Source: an uncultured Alistipes sp. (GTDB taxonomy: Bacteria > Bacteroidota > Bacteroidia > Bacteroidales > UBA932). From it: DNA of 55,580 nt. The notes beneath the pieces were generated by a model. That model was given only the letters and a program-made list of their open reading frames with translations. It was not told the origin of the DNA and made no database searches. Within the stretch, counting starts at the first letter, position 1, and each line of letters begins with the position of its first letter. Location: positions 1 to 55,580 of the forward strand of contig UQUN01000018.1 of assembly GCA_900544175.1 (NCBI GenBank), given 5' to 3'. Positions 39,110 to 48,747 of the stretch are shown piece by piece. Both the position numbers and the translations under genes were made by a program.

Positions 39110-40951
39110 ATGGCGACGTTGGCTGTGAAAGATTATGATGAAGCGGCATCGCTGCTTTCTGCAGGTGCGTTTGTCAGGCTTTCTGTAAAAGAAGGAGGCA
39201 TGCGGCCTTTTCTGCTTCAGGGAAAGGACAGTGTACTGCTGGCTCCTGTGAGATTGTGCGGGAACGGATATACTGATGATGAGACGGATATGTTCGATTC
39301 GCACAATGTGATTTCATGGCGCAAGAGGAGGAACTGCACGGCTGGAGACGGCAGGATAACAGTCCGCCGCAGAGACGTGGTGCTCGTCCGCCATGGCGAA
39401 GACATGAGTCCGTGTCTTCTCAGGGTGGTTCATGTGTGGGGCACTCTGCTGCTGCTTAGAGGAGACTGCGGTTATGCTCCGTATGTAAGGGCTACTGTCT
39501 CGGATGTGCTGGGTGTGGTGGTCGGCGGTACGTTCAGAGGAGGCATACCGTTCAAGTCCACGTCGAGAAAATGGAGGTATGCGTCGAAAGCATGGACTGC
39601 TTCATACAGGGCCAGGCTATGGGCCGGAAGAATACGTCGCAGCCCCATGAAGTCGGTCGCACTGTCTGTACTGGTGGTGACGGCCGGTTTTCTGCTTTCG
39701 TGTGTGGACGGAAGCGAAAGCGAAGAAATAATAAAAGTGGAGGACGGCCAGTTCATCAAGCACGGTGAACCGTATTATTTTGTCGGCACTAATTTCTGGT
39801 ACGGCCCTATATTGGCCTCGGAAGGCAGCGGAGGTGACAGGGAACGTCTTTCCATGGAACTGGACAGCCTGTGCGCCATGGGAGTGCGCAATCTGCGCGT
39901 GCTGGTCGGCTCTGACGGTGAGCGGGGCGTATATACGAAGGTGGAGCCGACCCTCCAGTATGCTCCTGGCCGGTACAATGACACTCTTCTCAGGGGGCTG
40001 GACTATTTTCTGGTGGAACTGGGAAAGAGGGATATGGAAGCGGTGCTGTACCTCAACAACTCCTGGGAATGGAGCGGAGGTTACTCGCAGTATCTTAAAT
40101 GGGCCGGTTACGGAGATATTCCCCTGCCCAGGGTTGCCGGCTACAACGAATATGTGGACTACGTGTCCAACTTCATGAAATCCGACTCGGCCATGGGGAT
40201 GTTCCGTCGCTACGTTATGGATATCGTCTCGCGTACCAACACTGTTACAGGCAAGGCATACCGCGATGATCCTGCCATATTCTCATGGCAGATATGCAAT
40301 GAGCCGCGACCTTTCGGAGAGGAGAACAAGGAGACTTTCAAGACCTGGCTGACAGAGACGGCAGAGATTATCAAGGCTATCGATCCCAATCACATGGTGT
40401 CTGTCGGCAGCGAGGGCAAATATGGCTGCGAGGTGGATCTGTCGCTATGGGAGGAGATAGGCCGTTCACCTTATGTGGACTATCTCAATATCCATATCTG
40501 GCCGTTCAACTGGGGCTGGACATCCCGTGAGGATATGGGTGACGGGATAGTTGCCCCTGCCATAGACCTGTCTCTGGAGTATCTGGACGAACATCTGGAA
40601 GTGGCTGGCAGGCTGCACAAGCCTTTGGTTGTCGAGGAGTTCGGTTTCCCGAGGGATGGCGTGGGCTTCTCAAAGGACACTCAGGTGAGCATGAGGGACA
40701 TGTACTATGAAGCCATGCTGTCGAAGATGACCGGACAGAAAGCGTCCGGCACTATGTTGGCCGGCTTCAATTTCTGGGGCTGGGGCGGTCTGGCCGAGCC
40801 TTCAGAAGATCATCTGATGTGGAGGCCCGGAGACGACTATACCGGTGATCCTGCTCAGGAGGAGCAGGGCCTGTATTCTGTTTTCGCATCAGATACTTCC
40901 ACAGTAAGAATTATCCGTAAATACGCCTTCGCGGCTGCAGAAGGGGAATAA
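39110..40951 (+). CDS. Fusion of a degenerate S24/S26-like domain and a GH5 lipoprotein glycanase
   Basis: 613 residues from the ATG at 39110, in one uninterrupted frame. Residues about 1-145 resemble Bacteroidota S24/S26 (signal-peptidase-like) proteins: VKEGGMRPFLLQGKDSV, RVVHVWGTLLLLRGD, SDVLGVVVGG. The usual catalytic Ser before M31 is Gly (GGM in place of GSM), so it is probably inactive. From residue 180 comes a lipoprotein signal with lipobox LLSC (Cys198), then a GH5 beta-mannanase-type domain with acid/base WQICNEP and nucleophile VVEEFGFP. A start at the internal ATG (39647) would give a normal secreted lipoprotein. So the two may be one polypeptide or overlapping genes that share a frame. 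Mannan as substrate is inferred from GH5_7-like features. Confidence 0.75.
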   Translation: MATLAVKDYDEAASLLSAGAFVRLSVKEGGMRPFLLQGKDSVLLAPVRLCGNGYTDDETDMFDSHNVISWRKRRNCTAGDGRITVRRRDVVLVRHGEDMSPCLLRVVHVWGTLLLLRGDCGYAPYVRATVSDVLGVVVGGTFRGGIPFKSTSRKWRYASKAWTASYRARLWAGRIRRSPMKSVALSVLVVTAGFLLSCVDGSESEEIIKVEDGQFIKHGEPYYFVGTNFWYGPILASEGSGGDRERLSMELDSLCAMGVRNLRVLVGSDGERGVYTKVEPTLQYAPGRYNDTLLRGLDYFLVELGKRDMEAVLYLNNSWEWSGGYSQYLKWAGYGDIPLPRVAGYNEYVDYVSNFMKSDSAMGMFRRYVMDIVSRTNTVTGKAYRDDPAIFSWQICNEPRPFGEENKETFKTWLTETAEIIKAIDPNHMVSVGSEGKYGCEVDLSLWEEIGRSPYVDYLNIHIWPFNWGWTSREDMGDGIVAPAIDLSLEYLDEHLEVAGRLHKPLVVEEFGFPRDGVGFSKDTQVSMRDMYYEAMLSKMTGQKASGTMLAGFNFWGWGGLAEPSEDHLMWRPGDDYTGDPAQEEQGLYSVFASDTSTVRIIRKYAFAAAEGE

Positions 40952-40963
40952 TCTGTATCGACA

Positions 40964-42166
40964 ATGAGAAGACTGCTGGTTATAATCTTTCTTTCGGCTT
41001 TCACGGCTTTTTATGCCGCCGGATATTCCGATGCCGACACTTCGGCGTCGGAAAGGGGATGGAACCTGACTGATCCGGTTCTGGGCAGTGTCCTGAAGGA
41101 TGAGTTTATGGACAACCATGACATGTCGTTCCAGATGCGCGGTTCACTGAGGATGGACATGCCTGGTACGGAGAAGCCGTCGGCCCATTTCAGAATGGAT
41201 AATTTCCGTTGGAACATTGAGGGTACAGTAGGGAAGAAGAAGGAACTGTATTATCGTTTCCGCCAGTCTTTCAATGCCAATTTCCGTTCCAATACATTCG
41301 ACAACCTGCTGGAGTCTGTGGACTATGCCTTTATGACATGGACTCCCGTCCGGCAGTTTTCCCTTACATTCGGCAAGCAGGTCATGGCCCTCGGAGGTCA
41401 GGAGGCATGGGCCGCACCGGTAAATGTGATTCAATACAGCGACTTCGGAGGCAGTTTCCCTTGCTATCAGCTCGGGGTGATGGGTACCTGGCATATCACT
41501 TCTGCCCATGATCTGGCTTTTCAGATATCCAATCTGCGCGGAGTGAGCGACGGAGAGTATTTTCACGGCGGTCTGCCGGAAGGTGTCGGAAGCTCGCGGG
41601 CTCCGTTCTTGTATACGCTGAACTGGAACGGCAACTTTCTGGATAATGCCCTGGAGTTGCGCTGGTCAGTATCGTACGGCACGCAGGCTGAGCGCAAGGA
41701 TTTATGGATCATAGAACTGGGCCAGTCCTATCGCAGTGACTGGTGGGGAGTCTACGTAGATCTGATATATTCCCGTCAGAGTTTGGATGCCAATGGTATA
41801 CTGAGTCGCGCCTCGGTGTTTCAGGACGGCATGGCCCGTACTCTCGAGAATGTAGAGTATTTCTCCGCCATAGGATATCTGCACTTGTTTTTCAGCCCTT
41901 CGTTCTCGGCCTTTCTGAAAGGCTCCATGGAACACGGCAGTCTGTACAGGCCTTACGGAGACATTCCTGCAGGTCTGTGCCGTGCAAGCTGGAATGCGCA
42001 GGCGTGTTTGGAGTACATGCCTGCCAAGAGCCGGGATTTCCGCATTTTTCTGCACTATAACTACTACAGTGCGTCTCCTACCGGTTACGGTACGGCCCTT
42101 GGTATTGCCGGTACTCAGGAACACCGTCTTTCTCTCGGTATTGTTTACATCATGAATATATTTTAG
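40964..42166 (+). CDS. Outer-membrane porin, OprO/OprP-like
   Basis: 400 residues. A signal peptide (MRRLLVIIFLSAFTAFYAAG) is followed by alternating aromatic beta-strands through to the C-terminal MNIF, whose last Phe is typical of outer-membrane barrels. Segments such as FRMDNFRWNIEGTVG, YRFRQSFNANF and VDYAFMTWTPVRQFSLTFGKQ are like phosphate-selective porin O/P proteins. The substrate is unknown; the preceding gene encodes a glycanase, which might hint at oligosaccharides. It begins 12 bases after that gene and is followed 19 bases later by lpxK. Confidence 0.75.
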   Translation: MRRLLVIIFLSAFTAFYAAGYSDADTSASERGWNLTDPVLGSVLKDEFMDNHDMSFQMRGSLRMDMPGTEKPSAHFRMDNFRWNIEGTVGKKKELYYRFRQSFNANFRSNTFDNLLESVDYAFMTWTPVRQFSLTFGKQVMALGGQEAWAAPVNVIQYSDFGGSFPCYQLGVMGTWHITSAHDLAFQISNLRGVSDGEYFHGGLPEGVGSSRAPFLYTLNWNGNFLDNALELRWSVSYGTQAERKDLWIIELGQSYRSDWWGVYVDLIYSRQSLDANGILSRASVFQDGMARTLENVEYFSAIGYLHLFFSPSFSAFLKGSMEHGSLYRPYGDIPAGLCRASWNAQACLEYMPAKSRDFRIFLHYNYYSASPTGYGTALGIAGTQEHRLSLGIVYIMNIF

Positions 42167-42185
42167 TTAAGAATAAGCAAATAAT

Positions 42186-43256
42186 ATGAAAATAGACCGG
42201 CTGCTGCTTTTCCCTTATACCATAGTGTTGGGCTTGAGGCATCTCATGTATGACAGAGGTATTCTTAGGTCATATCCGTCCGCCCTGCCGTCCATATGTG
42301 TGGGCAATATCACCGTCGGCGGTACTGGCAAGACTCCGGCTGTGGAAATGCTTGTGAGAATGTACAGGGGCAGTTACAGGATAGCGGTAGTATCAAGAGG
42401 GTACGGACGAAGGACCAAAGGTTTCAGGATTGTCGCAGTGGATGACGATTACAGGGATGTAGGGGACGAGCCTTTGCAGATAAAACGTAAGTTTCCTGAT
42501 ATAACGGTCGTTGTGGATTCCTCCCGTAAGCGGGCTGTGGATATGTTGGCTGCGATGCCCGGGGAGACAAGACCTGGTCTGGTCATTTTGGACGATGCCT
42601 TCCAGCACCGCCGTCTGAGATCAGGTTTCTCGATAGTGCTTGTAAGCAGTTCGAGACCGGTTTTCAAGGATTGTCTGCTGCCTATAGGCCGCCTTCGGGA
42701 TTTACCCTGCAGACTTTGCAAGGCCGATATGGTTATTGTGACAAAAGTTGAGGGTAATGTGGACGATGCGTTCCGCAGGAAATGGAGGACAGAGTTGGGA
42801 CTGCCTGCCCGTATTCCCTTGCTCTTTTCCCGTATATCATATCTGGACCCTGTCCCTGTATTCCATGATTCATGCGACGGACGTTATGTCTATTCACGCA
42901 ATGCCGTGCTTTTCAGTGGTATCGCCGATAACAGAACTTTAAAGCGGGAAGTGGGCTGGAGATTTGGCCTCAAGGAGGTCCTGACATTCGCAGACCACCA
43001 CGACTATGGGCCTTCCGATTTTTCCAGGATAGCGGCAGCCGTGAGGAGGCATCCTACAGCCATGGTCGTAACTACGGAGAAGGACGCCCAGAGGCTTGTG
43101 TCGGTCGGAGGAATACCGGATGCGCTGAAGGCCCGTATGTTCTATATTCCGATAGTTTCGGAAATGATTCCGGATGTGGACGAGAGGCATTATATACAGG
43201 AGGAACTTCCGGCCATAGGACTTGAACAGTTGAAAGAAAAAATAATAATCAGATAG
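42186..43256 (+). CDS. lpxK: Tetraacyldisaccharide 4'-kinase (lipid A synthesis)
   Basis: 356 residues. It adds the 4' phosphate to the lipid A disaccharide precursor at the inner membrane. Walker A is GNITVGGTGKTPAVEML (about 37-53), and the family motif VILDDAFQHRRLRSG lies near residue 138. The DHHDYGPSDF segment corresponds to the conserved DHH region. A hydrophobic N-terminus anchors it. It follows the porin gene with a 19-base gap, and murA follows with only two bases between. This grouping links lipid A and peptidoglycan steps. Confidence 0.93.
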   Translation: MKIDRLLLFPYTIVLGLRHLMYDRGILRSYPSALPSICVGNITVGGTGKTPAVEMLVRMYRGSYRIAVVSRGYGRRTKGFRIVAVDDDYRDVGDEPLQIKRKFPDITVVVDSSRKRAVDMLAAMPGETRPGLVILDDAFQHRRLRSGFSIVLVSSSRPVFKDCLLPIGRLRDLPCRLCKADMVIVTKVEGNVDDAFRRKWRTELGLPARIPLLFSRISYLDPVPVFHDSCDGRYVYSRNAVLFSGIADNRTLKREVGWRFGLKEVLTFADHHDYGPSDFSRIAAAVRRHPTAMVVTTEKDAQRLVSVGGIPDALKARMFYIPIVSEMIPDVDERHYIQEELPAIGLEQLKEKIIIR

Positions 43257-43258
43257 TT

Positions 43259-44566
43259 ATGTCGTGTTTTGTAATCGAAGGAGGTCACCGGCTCTCAGGT
43301 GATATCTATCCGCAGGGTGCCAAGAACGAGGTGCTGCAGATTCTTTGTGCGGTGCTTCTGACCAAGGAAACGGTGACTGTTGAGAATGTCCCTGATATTC
43401 TGGATGTCAACAATCTGATAGCGCTTCTGCAGGATATGGGCGTACGGGTCGACAGGAAAGGTGCCGGAAGATATTCTTTCTGTGCGTCTGAGGTGAATAT
43501 GGATTATCTGCATACTCCTGAGTTTCTGAGGCGCAATGCAGCCTTGCGGGGTTCCATAATGCTGACCGGTCCTATGCTGGCCCGTTTCGGATATGCCCTT
43601 ACATCGAAGCCTGGCGGTGACAAGATCGGCCGTCGCCGTCTTGATACGCATTTCGAGGGACTCAGGAAACTTGGGGCGGAATTTACCTACAACAAGGACA
43701 ACGCGACGTTCGAACTGCGTTCCGGAAGGCTTCGCGGCACGCGCATGCTGTTGGATGAGGCATCGGTGACAGGAACGGCCAATATCGTCATGGCAGCAGT
43801 CATGGCTGAGGGCACCACCACCATCTACAATGCCGCCTGTGAACCGTATATACAGCAGCTGTGCCGGATGTTGAACCGTATGGGGGCCAGGATCAACGGT
43901 ATAGCCTCCAATCTGTTGACCATAGAAGGGGTAAGTGAACTGCATGGAACAGAGCACAGGATACTTCCGGATATGATAGAAGTAGGCAGTTTTATCGGAA
44001 TGGCCGCCATGACCCAAAGTGAGATAACCATCAAGAATGTCTCACATGAGAATCTGGGCATCATACCGGAGAGTTTCCGCCGTCTCGGCATCGTTCTCAG
44101 TCAGCAGGGAGACGACATCCATGTTCCTGCACAGGACGAGTATGCCATAGACACTTTTCTGGATGGCTCCATAATGACCATAGCCGATGCTCCCTGGCCT
44201 GGTCTGACTCCGGATCTGCTTAGTGTCATGCTGGTGGTCGCCACTCAGTGCAAGGGCTGTGTGCTTATTCACCAGAAGATGTTCGAGAGCCGCCTGTTCT
44301 TTGTGGACAAACTTATAGACATGGGGGCTCAGATTATTCTGTGTGATCCTCATCGTGCTGTAGTGGTGGGACATAACCATCGGATGAATCTTCGTGGCAG
44401 GGAGATGACTTCTCCGGACATAAGGGCCGGTATAGCCATGCTGATAGCGGCAATGGGAGCTGTCGGTACCAGCCGCATACACAATATCGAGCAGATAGAC
44501 AGGGGGTACCAGGATATAGAAAGACGTCTCAATGCCCTCGGGGCGCGAATAACGAGGATTGACTGA
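43259..44566 (+). CDS. murA: UDP-GlcNAc 1-carboxyvinyltransferase with Cys-to-Asp active site
   Basis: 435 residues, normal length. It catalyses the first committed step of peptidoglycan synthesis, transferring enolpyruvate from PEP to UDP-GlcNAc in the cytoplasm. Key parts are GAKNEVLQILCAVLL near the N-terminus, RGSIMLTGPMLARFG, and KPGGDKIGRRRLDTH. In E. coli the equivalent of D121 is Cys115, the target of fosfomycin. An Asp there is known (M. tuberculosis) to keep activity and confer intrinsic fosfomycin resistance. The C-terminal IEQIDRGYQDIERRL is typical. murB follows after a 16-base gap. Confidence 0.95.
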   Translation: MSCFVIEGGHRLSGDIYPQGAKNEVLQILCAVLLTKETVTVENVPDILDVNNLIALLQDMGVRVDRKGAGRYSFCASEVNMDYLHTPEFLRRNAALRGSIMLTGPMLARFGYALTSKPGGDKIGRRRLDTHFEGLRKLGAEFTYNKDNATFELRSGRLRGTRMLLDEASVTGTANIVMAAVMAEGTTTIYNAACEPYIQQLCRMLNRMGARINGIASNLLTIEGVSELHGTEHRILPDMIEVGSFIGMAAMTQSEITIKNVSHENLGIIPESFRRLGIVLSQQGDDIHVPAQDEYAIDTFLDGSIMTIADAPWPGLTPDLLSVMLVVATQCKGCVLIHQKMFESRLFFVDKLIDMGAQIILCDPHRAVVVGHNHRMNLRGREMTSPDIRAGIAMLIAAMGAVGTSRIHNIEQIDRGYQDIERRLNALGARITRID

Positions 44567-44582
44567 CGGCGGAGGACAGGAT

Positions 44583-45638
44583 ATGCTGGAAATATCACGT
44601 GGCTTTTCCCTGTTGGGACACAATACCTTCGGAATAGACGTACAAGCAGCGGCATGGGTGGAGTACTCCTCTGCGGAGGAGTTGCGGGAAGTTGCCCGTA
44701 TGCTGCGGGACGCAGAGTTGCCTTCTCCATGGATGCATGTGGGTGGGGGCAGTAACCTGCTTTTCACTAAGGACTGGCCCGGGACTCTGCTGCATTCCCG
44801 TATCACCGGTATAGAAGAGCTTGAGCGGGATGAGGATGCGGTGACGGTACGTGCAGGTGCCGGAACTGTGTGGGACGAGCTTGTGAAGTTGTGTGTGGAC
44901 CGGAACTGGTACGGCACCGAAAATCTTACGGCTGTGCCCGGGGAGACCGGTGCGGCTGCGGTACAGAATATCGGAGCCTATGGAGCCGAGATCAGTAATC
45001 TGGTACGTTCCTTGACGGTAATGGATATGGTAGATGGCTCGGTAAAGGTGATTGACAGGAAGGAATGCGGATATGGTTATCGGTACAGTATCTTCAAGCG
45101 ACCGGAAAACAGACGCTATGTCGTTATGTATGTTGATCTGTGTCTTGGTTTGCGGCCTTGTCTCAATCTGTCCTACAAGGGTCTGGCGCAGGTTCTGGAG
45201 AAGAGGCCGGCAGGGAATGCGGAATTGAGGGATGTGCGTGAAGCAGTTCTGAAAATCAGAGCCGCGAAGCTGCCGGATCCGGCAGAGACAGGCAGTGCCG
45301 GCAGTTTCTTCACCAATCCGGTGATTCCGCGCTCCAAACTCCAGGAACTTCAGCAGCGGTGGCCTGATATACCGTATTATGAGATCGGCCGGACAGACAA
45401 GGACAGGAATTCGTCTTGTACTGATGCTGTCAAGCTTTCAGCCGGCTGGCTTATAGAGCAGTGTGGCTGGAAGGGACGTTCGGTAGGACGTGCCGGAGTG
45501 TATTCGCGTCAGGCCCTTGTCATTGTCAATCTTGGAGGTGCGACCGGAACGGAGGTTGCATCTCTTGCTGCCGCTGTCCGGACTTCGGTGCGGCAGCGTT
45601 TCGGGATTGACCTTCATCCCGAGGTCAATATTCTGTAG
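44583..45638 (+). CDS. murB: UDP-N-acetylenolpyruvoylglucosamine reductase
   Basis: 351 residues from the ATG at 44583; an upstream TTG would add 8 residues inside the murA end. It reduces the enolpyruvyl group made by MurA, using FAD and NADPH, giving UDP-MurNAc. The FAD-binding segment is PWMHVGGGSNLLFTKDWPG, then NLTAVPGETGAAAVQNIGAYG, and the catalytic Ser lies in AGSAGSFFTNPV. It is the long E. coli-like type. Direct linkage to murA places the first two peptidoglycan steps in one transcript. Confidence 0.95.
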   Translation: MLEISRGFSLLGHNTFGIDVQAAAWVEYSSAEELREVARMLRDAELPSPWMHVGGGSNLLFTKDWPGTLLHSRITGIEELERDEDAVTVRAGAGTVWDELVKLCVDRNWYGTENLTAVPGETGAAAVQNIGAYGAEISNLVRSLTVMDMVDGSVKVIDRKECGYGYRYSIFKRPENRRYVVMYVDLCLGLRPCLNLSYKGLAQVLEKRPAGNAELRDVREAVLKIRAAKLPDPAETGSAGSFFTNPVIPRSKLQELQQRWPDIPYYEIGRTDKDRNSSCTDAVKLSAGWLIEQCGWKGRSVGRAGVYSRQALVIVNLGGATGTEVASLAAAVRTSVRQRFGIDLHPEVNIL

Positions 45639-45673
45639 AAAATCATTAATGAACAATCTCAATCTCAGTTGAA

Positions 45674-46207
45674 ATGAATATAAGAAGAATTGTCACACCA
45701 TCAGATCCGCTGTATGCGGATTGTGTGAGGATATATGAGAATAGTTTCCCTTATGCCGAGAGGCGTGATACTGCCGGTATGACAGAGTATCTGAAGGACG
45801 ACAGACTGCATTTTCTGGCTTTTTACGGAGACAGGGAGGAAGACGGGCCGTACGGTTTTTTTACATTCTGGGACTTCGGACACGGTTATCTGTACGGAGA
45901 GCATTTTGCGGTGGATCCTTCCCGAAGGGGCGGTGGTACCGGCACGGCTGTCCTGGACTATATCAAAGGACTCGGCAGACCTATGCTGCTCGAGATAGAG
46001 TTGCCGGTAGAGGATGATGAGATGACTTTCAGGCGGAAACTGTTTTACGAGAGAAATGGTTTTATCCTGAATCCATGGCACCATGTGCAGCCGGCGTACC
46101 ATGATGACTCTGTTCCGGTGGAAATGCACATTATGTCCTGGCCTTATGTCTTCTCTAAAGAGGAATACGAGACGTTCCGTGCGGATCAGGCAGGTATCAT
46201 GCCGTGA
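45674..46207 (+). CDS. GNAT-family N-acetyltransferase
   Basis: 177 residues. The acetyl-CoA-binding motif is EHFAVDPSRRGGGTGTAVLDYI (motif A, about 74-95, given the R-R-G-G-G-T-G loop), with the YERNGF stretch as motif B. The acceptor substrate is unknown. It lies 35 bases after murB and may be the last gene of the plus-strand group, followed by a hairpin that fits the opposite strand better. Confidence 0.8.
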   Translation: MNIRRIVTPSDPLYADCVRIYENSFPYAERRDTAGMTEYLKDDRLHFLAFYGDREEDGPYGFFTFWDFGHGYLYGEHFAVDPSRRGGGTGTAVLDYIKGLGRPMLLEIELPVEDDEMTFRRKLFYERNGFILNPWHHVQPAYHDDSVPVEMHIMSWPYVFSKEEYETFRADQAGIMP

Positions 46208-46224
46208 CAGTTGGCAGCATTGAT

Positions 46225-46253
46225 TAAAAAAGGGTGTGCTTTGAAACACACCC
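46225..46253 (-). terminator. Terminator of the large BACON lipoprotein gene
   Basis: GGGTGTG (46232-46238) pairs with CACACCC (46247-46253). On the minus strand the stem is followed by TTTTTT, so it ends the gene stopping at 46284; the short 77-base gap between convergent genes might let it act on both. Confidence 0.75.
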
Positions 46254-46283
46254 TCAATCAATGAGTCTGTTTAGAGAACAGTA

Positions 46284-48485
46284 CTATCTTTTTACAAGAG
46301 ATGCTTTTTTGACTGCTGGTTCGGCAATTCTCGGTTGTAGGCTCTTGTATATTCCGGCTTTTTGTTCCATGGACAGGGTGTTCTCACGGTAAGGCGTTAT
46401 GCTTGTACGTGCCGGAGCGTAGCTTACATCGACTACTTCCATCGCGCCGCTCCATTCTCCGTCCCAGGTGTTGCCCTTGTCATCCAGGAATGCGAATGAT
46501 ATGGTGTAGGTTCCGTCATCGTTCTGGACTATGTTCATGTCTCCGGATATGGCAGGTGCGAACTGGGATACGTAGCCCATATCATCGAAACCTCCAAGAT
46601 AGTTGGTTCCATAGATGCTGCCGCTGGCCATATAGCCGGTAGCATACTCTCCGGGATAGAGGGAGTACTCGCTGGAAGGGGAGTATATACCTGATGTGAT
46701 GCCGTCAGCAAAGGTTGTACTTGAACATACGATCTCGGTCTGCAATCCGTCATTGCCTGTGGTAGGCAGGATCTGTATTACCCAGTTCGATCCGCCTGTC
46801 CCATAGTAGTCGCCATAGAATTCCGCATATCCTGTCGCTCCTTCAAGATCCACAGTGTAGTCACCTGTCAGTGTGGAGTAGGGGCCGGGGATGCCGGAAA
46901 TTGTAATGGGACCGTCGTATTCGCAAGTCACGATACTGCCGTCATCGGCCGTGAATGAACATGAAATAAGGAATCCGTTCCCGCTTGGATCTATCTGGAC
47001 TTCTCCTTCCATCATCAGACCTGTCTTCTGGCTGTAGTTCGCGTCAGTGTACTGAACATAGCAGCCTGTGTAGTATATATATCCCATAAAGTCTATATAT
47101 GAGCCAGGCAGTGCCGCGAAGTCATTGCTCGTTTCGTTTATGGTGTATGTTCCTGTAGCCGGATTTCCGCTGTCATCGAACGGCATGATCAGTTCCAGTA
47201 CGAGTACGCTTCCTGGAGGAATCAGTGAACTTCCCTCTAAAGGCATATCGGTCAGCTGTATATTGATCTGCATGCTGCTGCCGTTGTCGGTTACGTAGGA
47301 AGCCACCGCTGTTGTGGCCTGAATGTCGAGATCCATGCCGAGACCGTTGGGATTATCGGGATTGTCGGGATTCTCTCCGCTTGTTGCATCATCGTAAGCT
47401 GGTGTACCTGTGTAGGTGACATGGTGGGTCTTTCCTTCGTTGTCTGTAATGACGGCCTCGATGGTCATGACGTCCCCTTCGTAGCTGATCTCCAAAGTAC
47501 CTTCAGTAAAGGTCACATCGAATATCACGGTATTGTCGACAGTTGTGCTTAGAGCCTGTGAATAGTCAGGTGTAAATGTCATGTCGCTTGTGGCTTCGGG
47601 TTCTCCAAGGACATATGTTCCGGCTGTGGGAAGAGGATTGGAAGCGTCTGCCGGTCCGTCGGCATTGAATATGTCGAAGAGGTAGTATGTTCCGCCAAGC
47701 TGTGTATAACCGTCATCGAAAGGCAGGTCGGATATCCACGTGTAGTAGTTGTACTCGCCGTTGACACCCATTTCCGTTCCATAGTACGTGCCGGAAAGCA
47801 AGTCAAACTCGTACTCGTAATCGTAAAGGGGGTCAGAGCCGGCTGCCTCCTGTGTGATTGTAGCCGTGGCTTCGATTGTCTTGCCGTCATATTCGTAAGT
47901 GACGGTGATATCTGCGTTTCTTTCCGCATTATCATTGGCTGCGGCAGTGAATGTGATGACTCCGCTCTGGCTGTAGTCGAAATCAGTGATCCAGCCGGCT
48001 TCTGTGTCTGCAGAGATCTCTCCGTTCTCCACCGGGTCGGTGATGGTGTATGTCAGCTCTACAATACCGCCCTGTGCAGGAACAGGTTCTACTTCACCCA
48101 ATGTGAGAGTGGGCTCGGCTCCGGCCTGTGTCTGTGTCACGTTTATCTCTGCGGTTACAGTATTGGAGCCTCCATATGTGTAGATCAGGGTTATTTTGCC
48201 TTCCCTGTCACTTCCCGAGTCATTCGGATCGGCCGAGAATGAGGCAAGTGTGTCATTGACTGCAGTGAAGTCATGCATCCATTCGGCCATTTCCGCAGTC
48301 AGTTCACCGTCTGCGGCCGCGTTTGTGATGCTGTAGGCGAAGTTGACAGTTCCTCCGTTTCCTGGAGCGGCAATACTTGTTTCCGGAGTCGAGATCTGGG
48401 GAGGGTCTCCGTTTACGGGATTCTGCTCACAGCTGGCCATGAATAATGCGCCTGCTGCCATTAATAAGAAATAGAATCTTTTCAT
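46284..48485 (-). CDS. Large BACON lipoprotein, intact paralogue of the broken gene
   Basis: 733 residues. The lipoprotein signal is clear (MKRFYFLLMAAGALFMASC). Two BACON-like domains follow (about 30-120 and 122-215, ending VTQTQA and ITQEAA). Three copies of a beta-rich domain of about 150 residues come next, with repeated elements like GTYTIxF..D..G and the region EFYGDYYGTGGSNWVIQI. The C-terminal third aligns with the second half of 431-2308, and the N-terminal BACON part with 2314-3420. No enzymatic residues stand out. A role in surface binding, perhaps glycan, is inferred from BACON domains. The Asp-rich, low-basic composition suits an exposed surface protein. Confidence 0.75.
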   Translation of the reverse strand: MKRFYFLLMAAGALFMASCEQNPVNGDPPQISTPETSIAAPGNGGTVNFAYSITNAAADGELTAEMAEWMHDFTAVNDTLASFSADPNDSGSDREGKITLIYTYGGSNTVTAEINVTQTQAGAEPTLTLGEVEPVPAQGGIVELTYTITDPVENGEISADTEAGWITDFDYSQSGVITFTAAANDNAERNADITVTYEYDGKTIEATATITQEAAGSDPLYDYEYEFDLLSGTYYGTEMGVNGEYNYYTWISDLPFDDGYTQLGGTYYLFDIFNADGPADASNPLPTAGTYVLGEPEATSDMTFTPDYSQALSTTVDNTVIFDVTFTEGTLEISYEGDVMTIEAVITDNEGKTHHVTYTGTPAYDDATSGENPDNPDNPNGLGMDLDIQATTAVASYVTDNGSSMQINIQLTDMPLEGSSLIPPGSVLVLELIMPFDDSGNPATGTYTINETSNDFAALPGSYIDFMGYIYYTGCYVQYTDANYSQKTGLMMEGEVQIDPSGNGFLISCSFTADDGSIVTCEYDGPITISGIPGPYSTLTGDYTVDLEGATGYAEFYGDYYGTGGSNWVIQILPTTGNDGLQTEIVCSSTTFADGITSGIYSPSSEYSLYPGEYATGYMASGSIYGTNYLGGFDDMGYVSQFAPAISGDMNIVQNDDGTYTISFAFLDDKGNTWDGEWSGAMEVVDVSYAPARTSITPYRENTLSMEQKAGIYKSLQPRIAEPAVKKASLVKR

Positions 48486-48608
48486 ACTGAGTGATTTTAA
48501 AGGTTAATAAATATGTATCAGTGTTGTGTTTCATAGGATTTTCATATTATCATAGGTGCAGTATGAATAACAACTGGTTGCAAGATACGGATAATAATTG
48601 ATAAAAAA

Positions 48609-48616
48609 CAAATATA
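48609..48616 (-). promoter_or_regulatory. -7 element of the large BACON lipoprotein gene
   Basis: On the minus strand TATATTTG is an exact match, about 124 bases before the start at 48485. No -33 TTG at the right distance was seen, and the leader would be fairly long. Confidence 0.45.
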
Positions 48617-48693
48617 ATGCGGCATTTTTTTTCTTGACAGTTAATTGTTCTCCCGTCGGATGTCGATGAAAAAAGCCGTTTTGTCGAAATTTA

Positions 48694-48724
48694 TTGCCAT
48701 CTGCAAATCCGGCGCATATTTTCG
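48694..48724 (+). promoter_or_regulatory. Promoter of the TolC-MacAB operon
   Basis: TTG (48694-48696), 20 bases, TATTTTCG (48717-48724), one mismatch to TAnnTTTG, 24 bases before the ATG at 48748. Confidence 0.5.
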
Positions 48725-48747
48725 CGGAAAATGCAGAAGGAAAAAAG

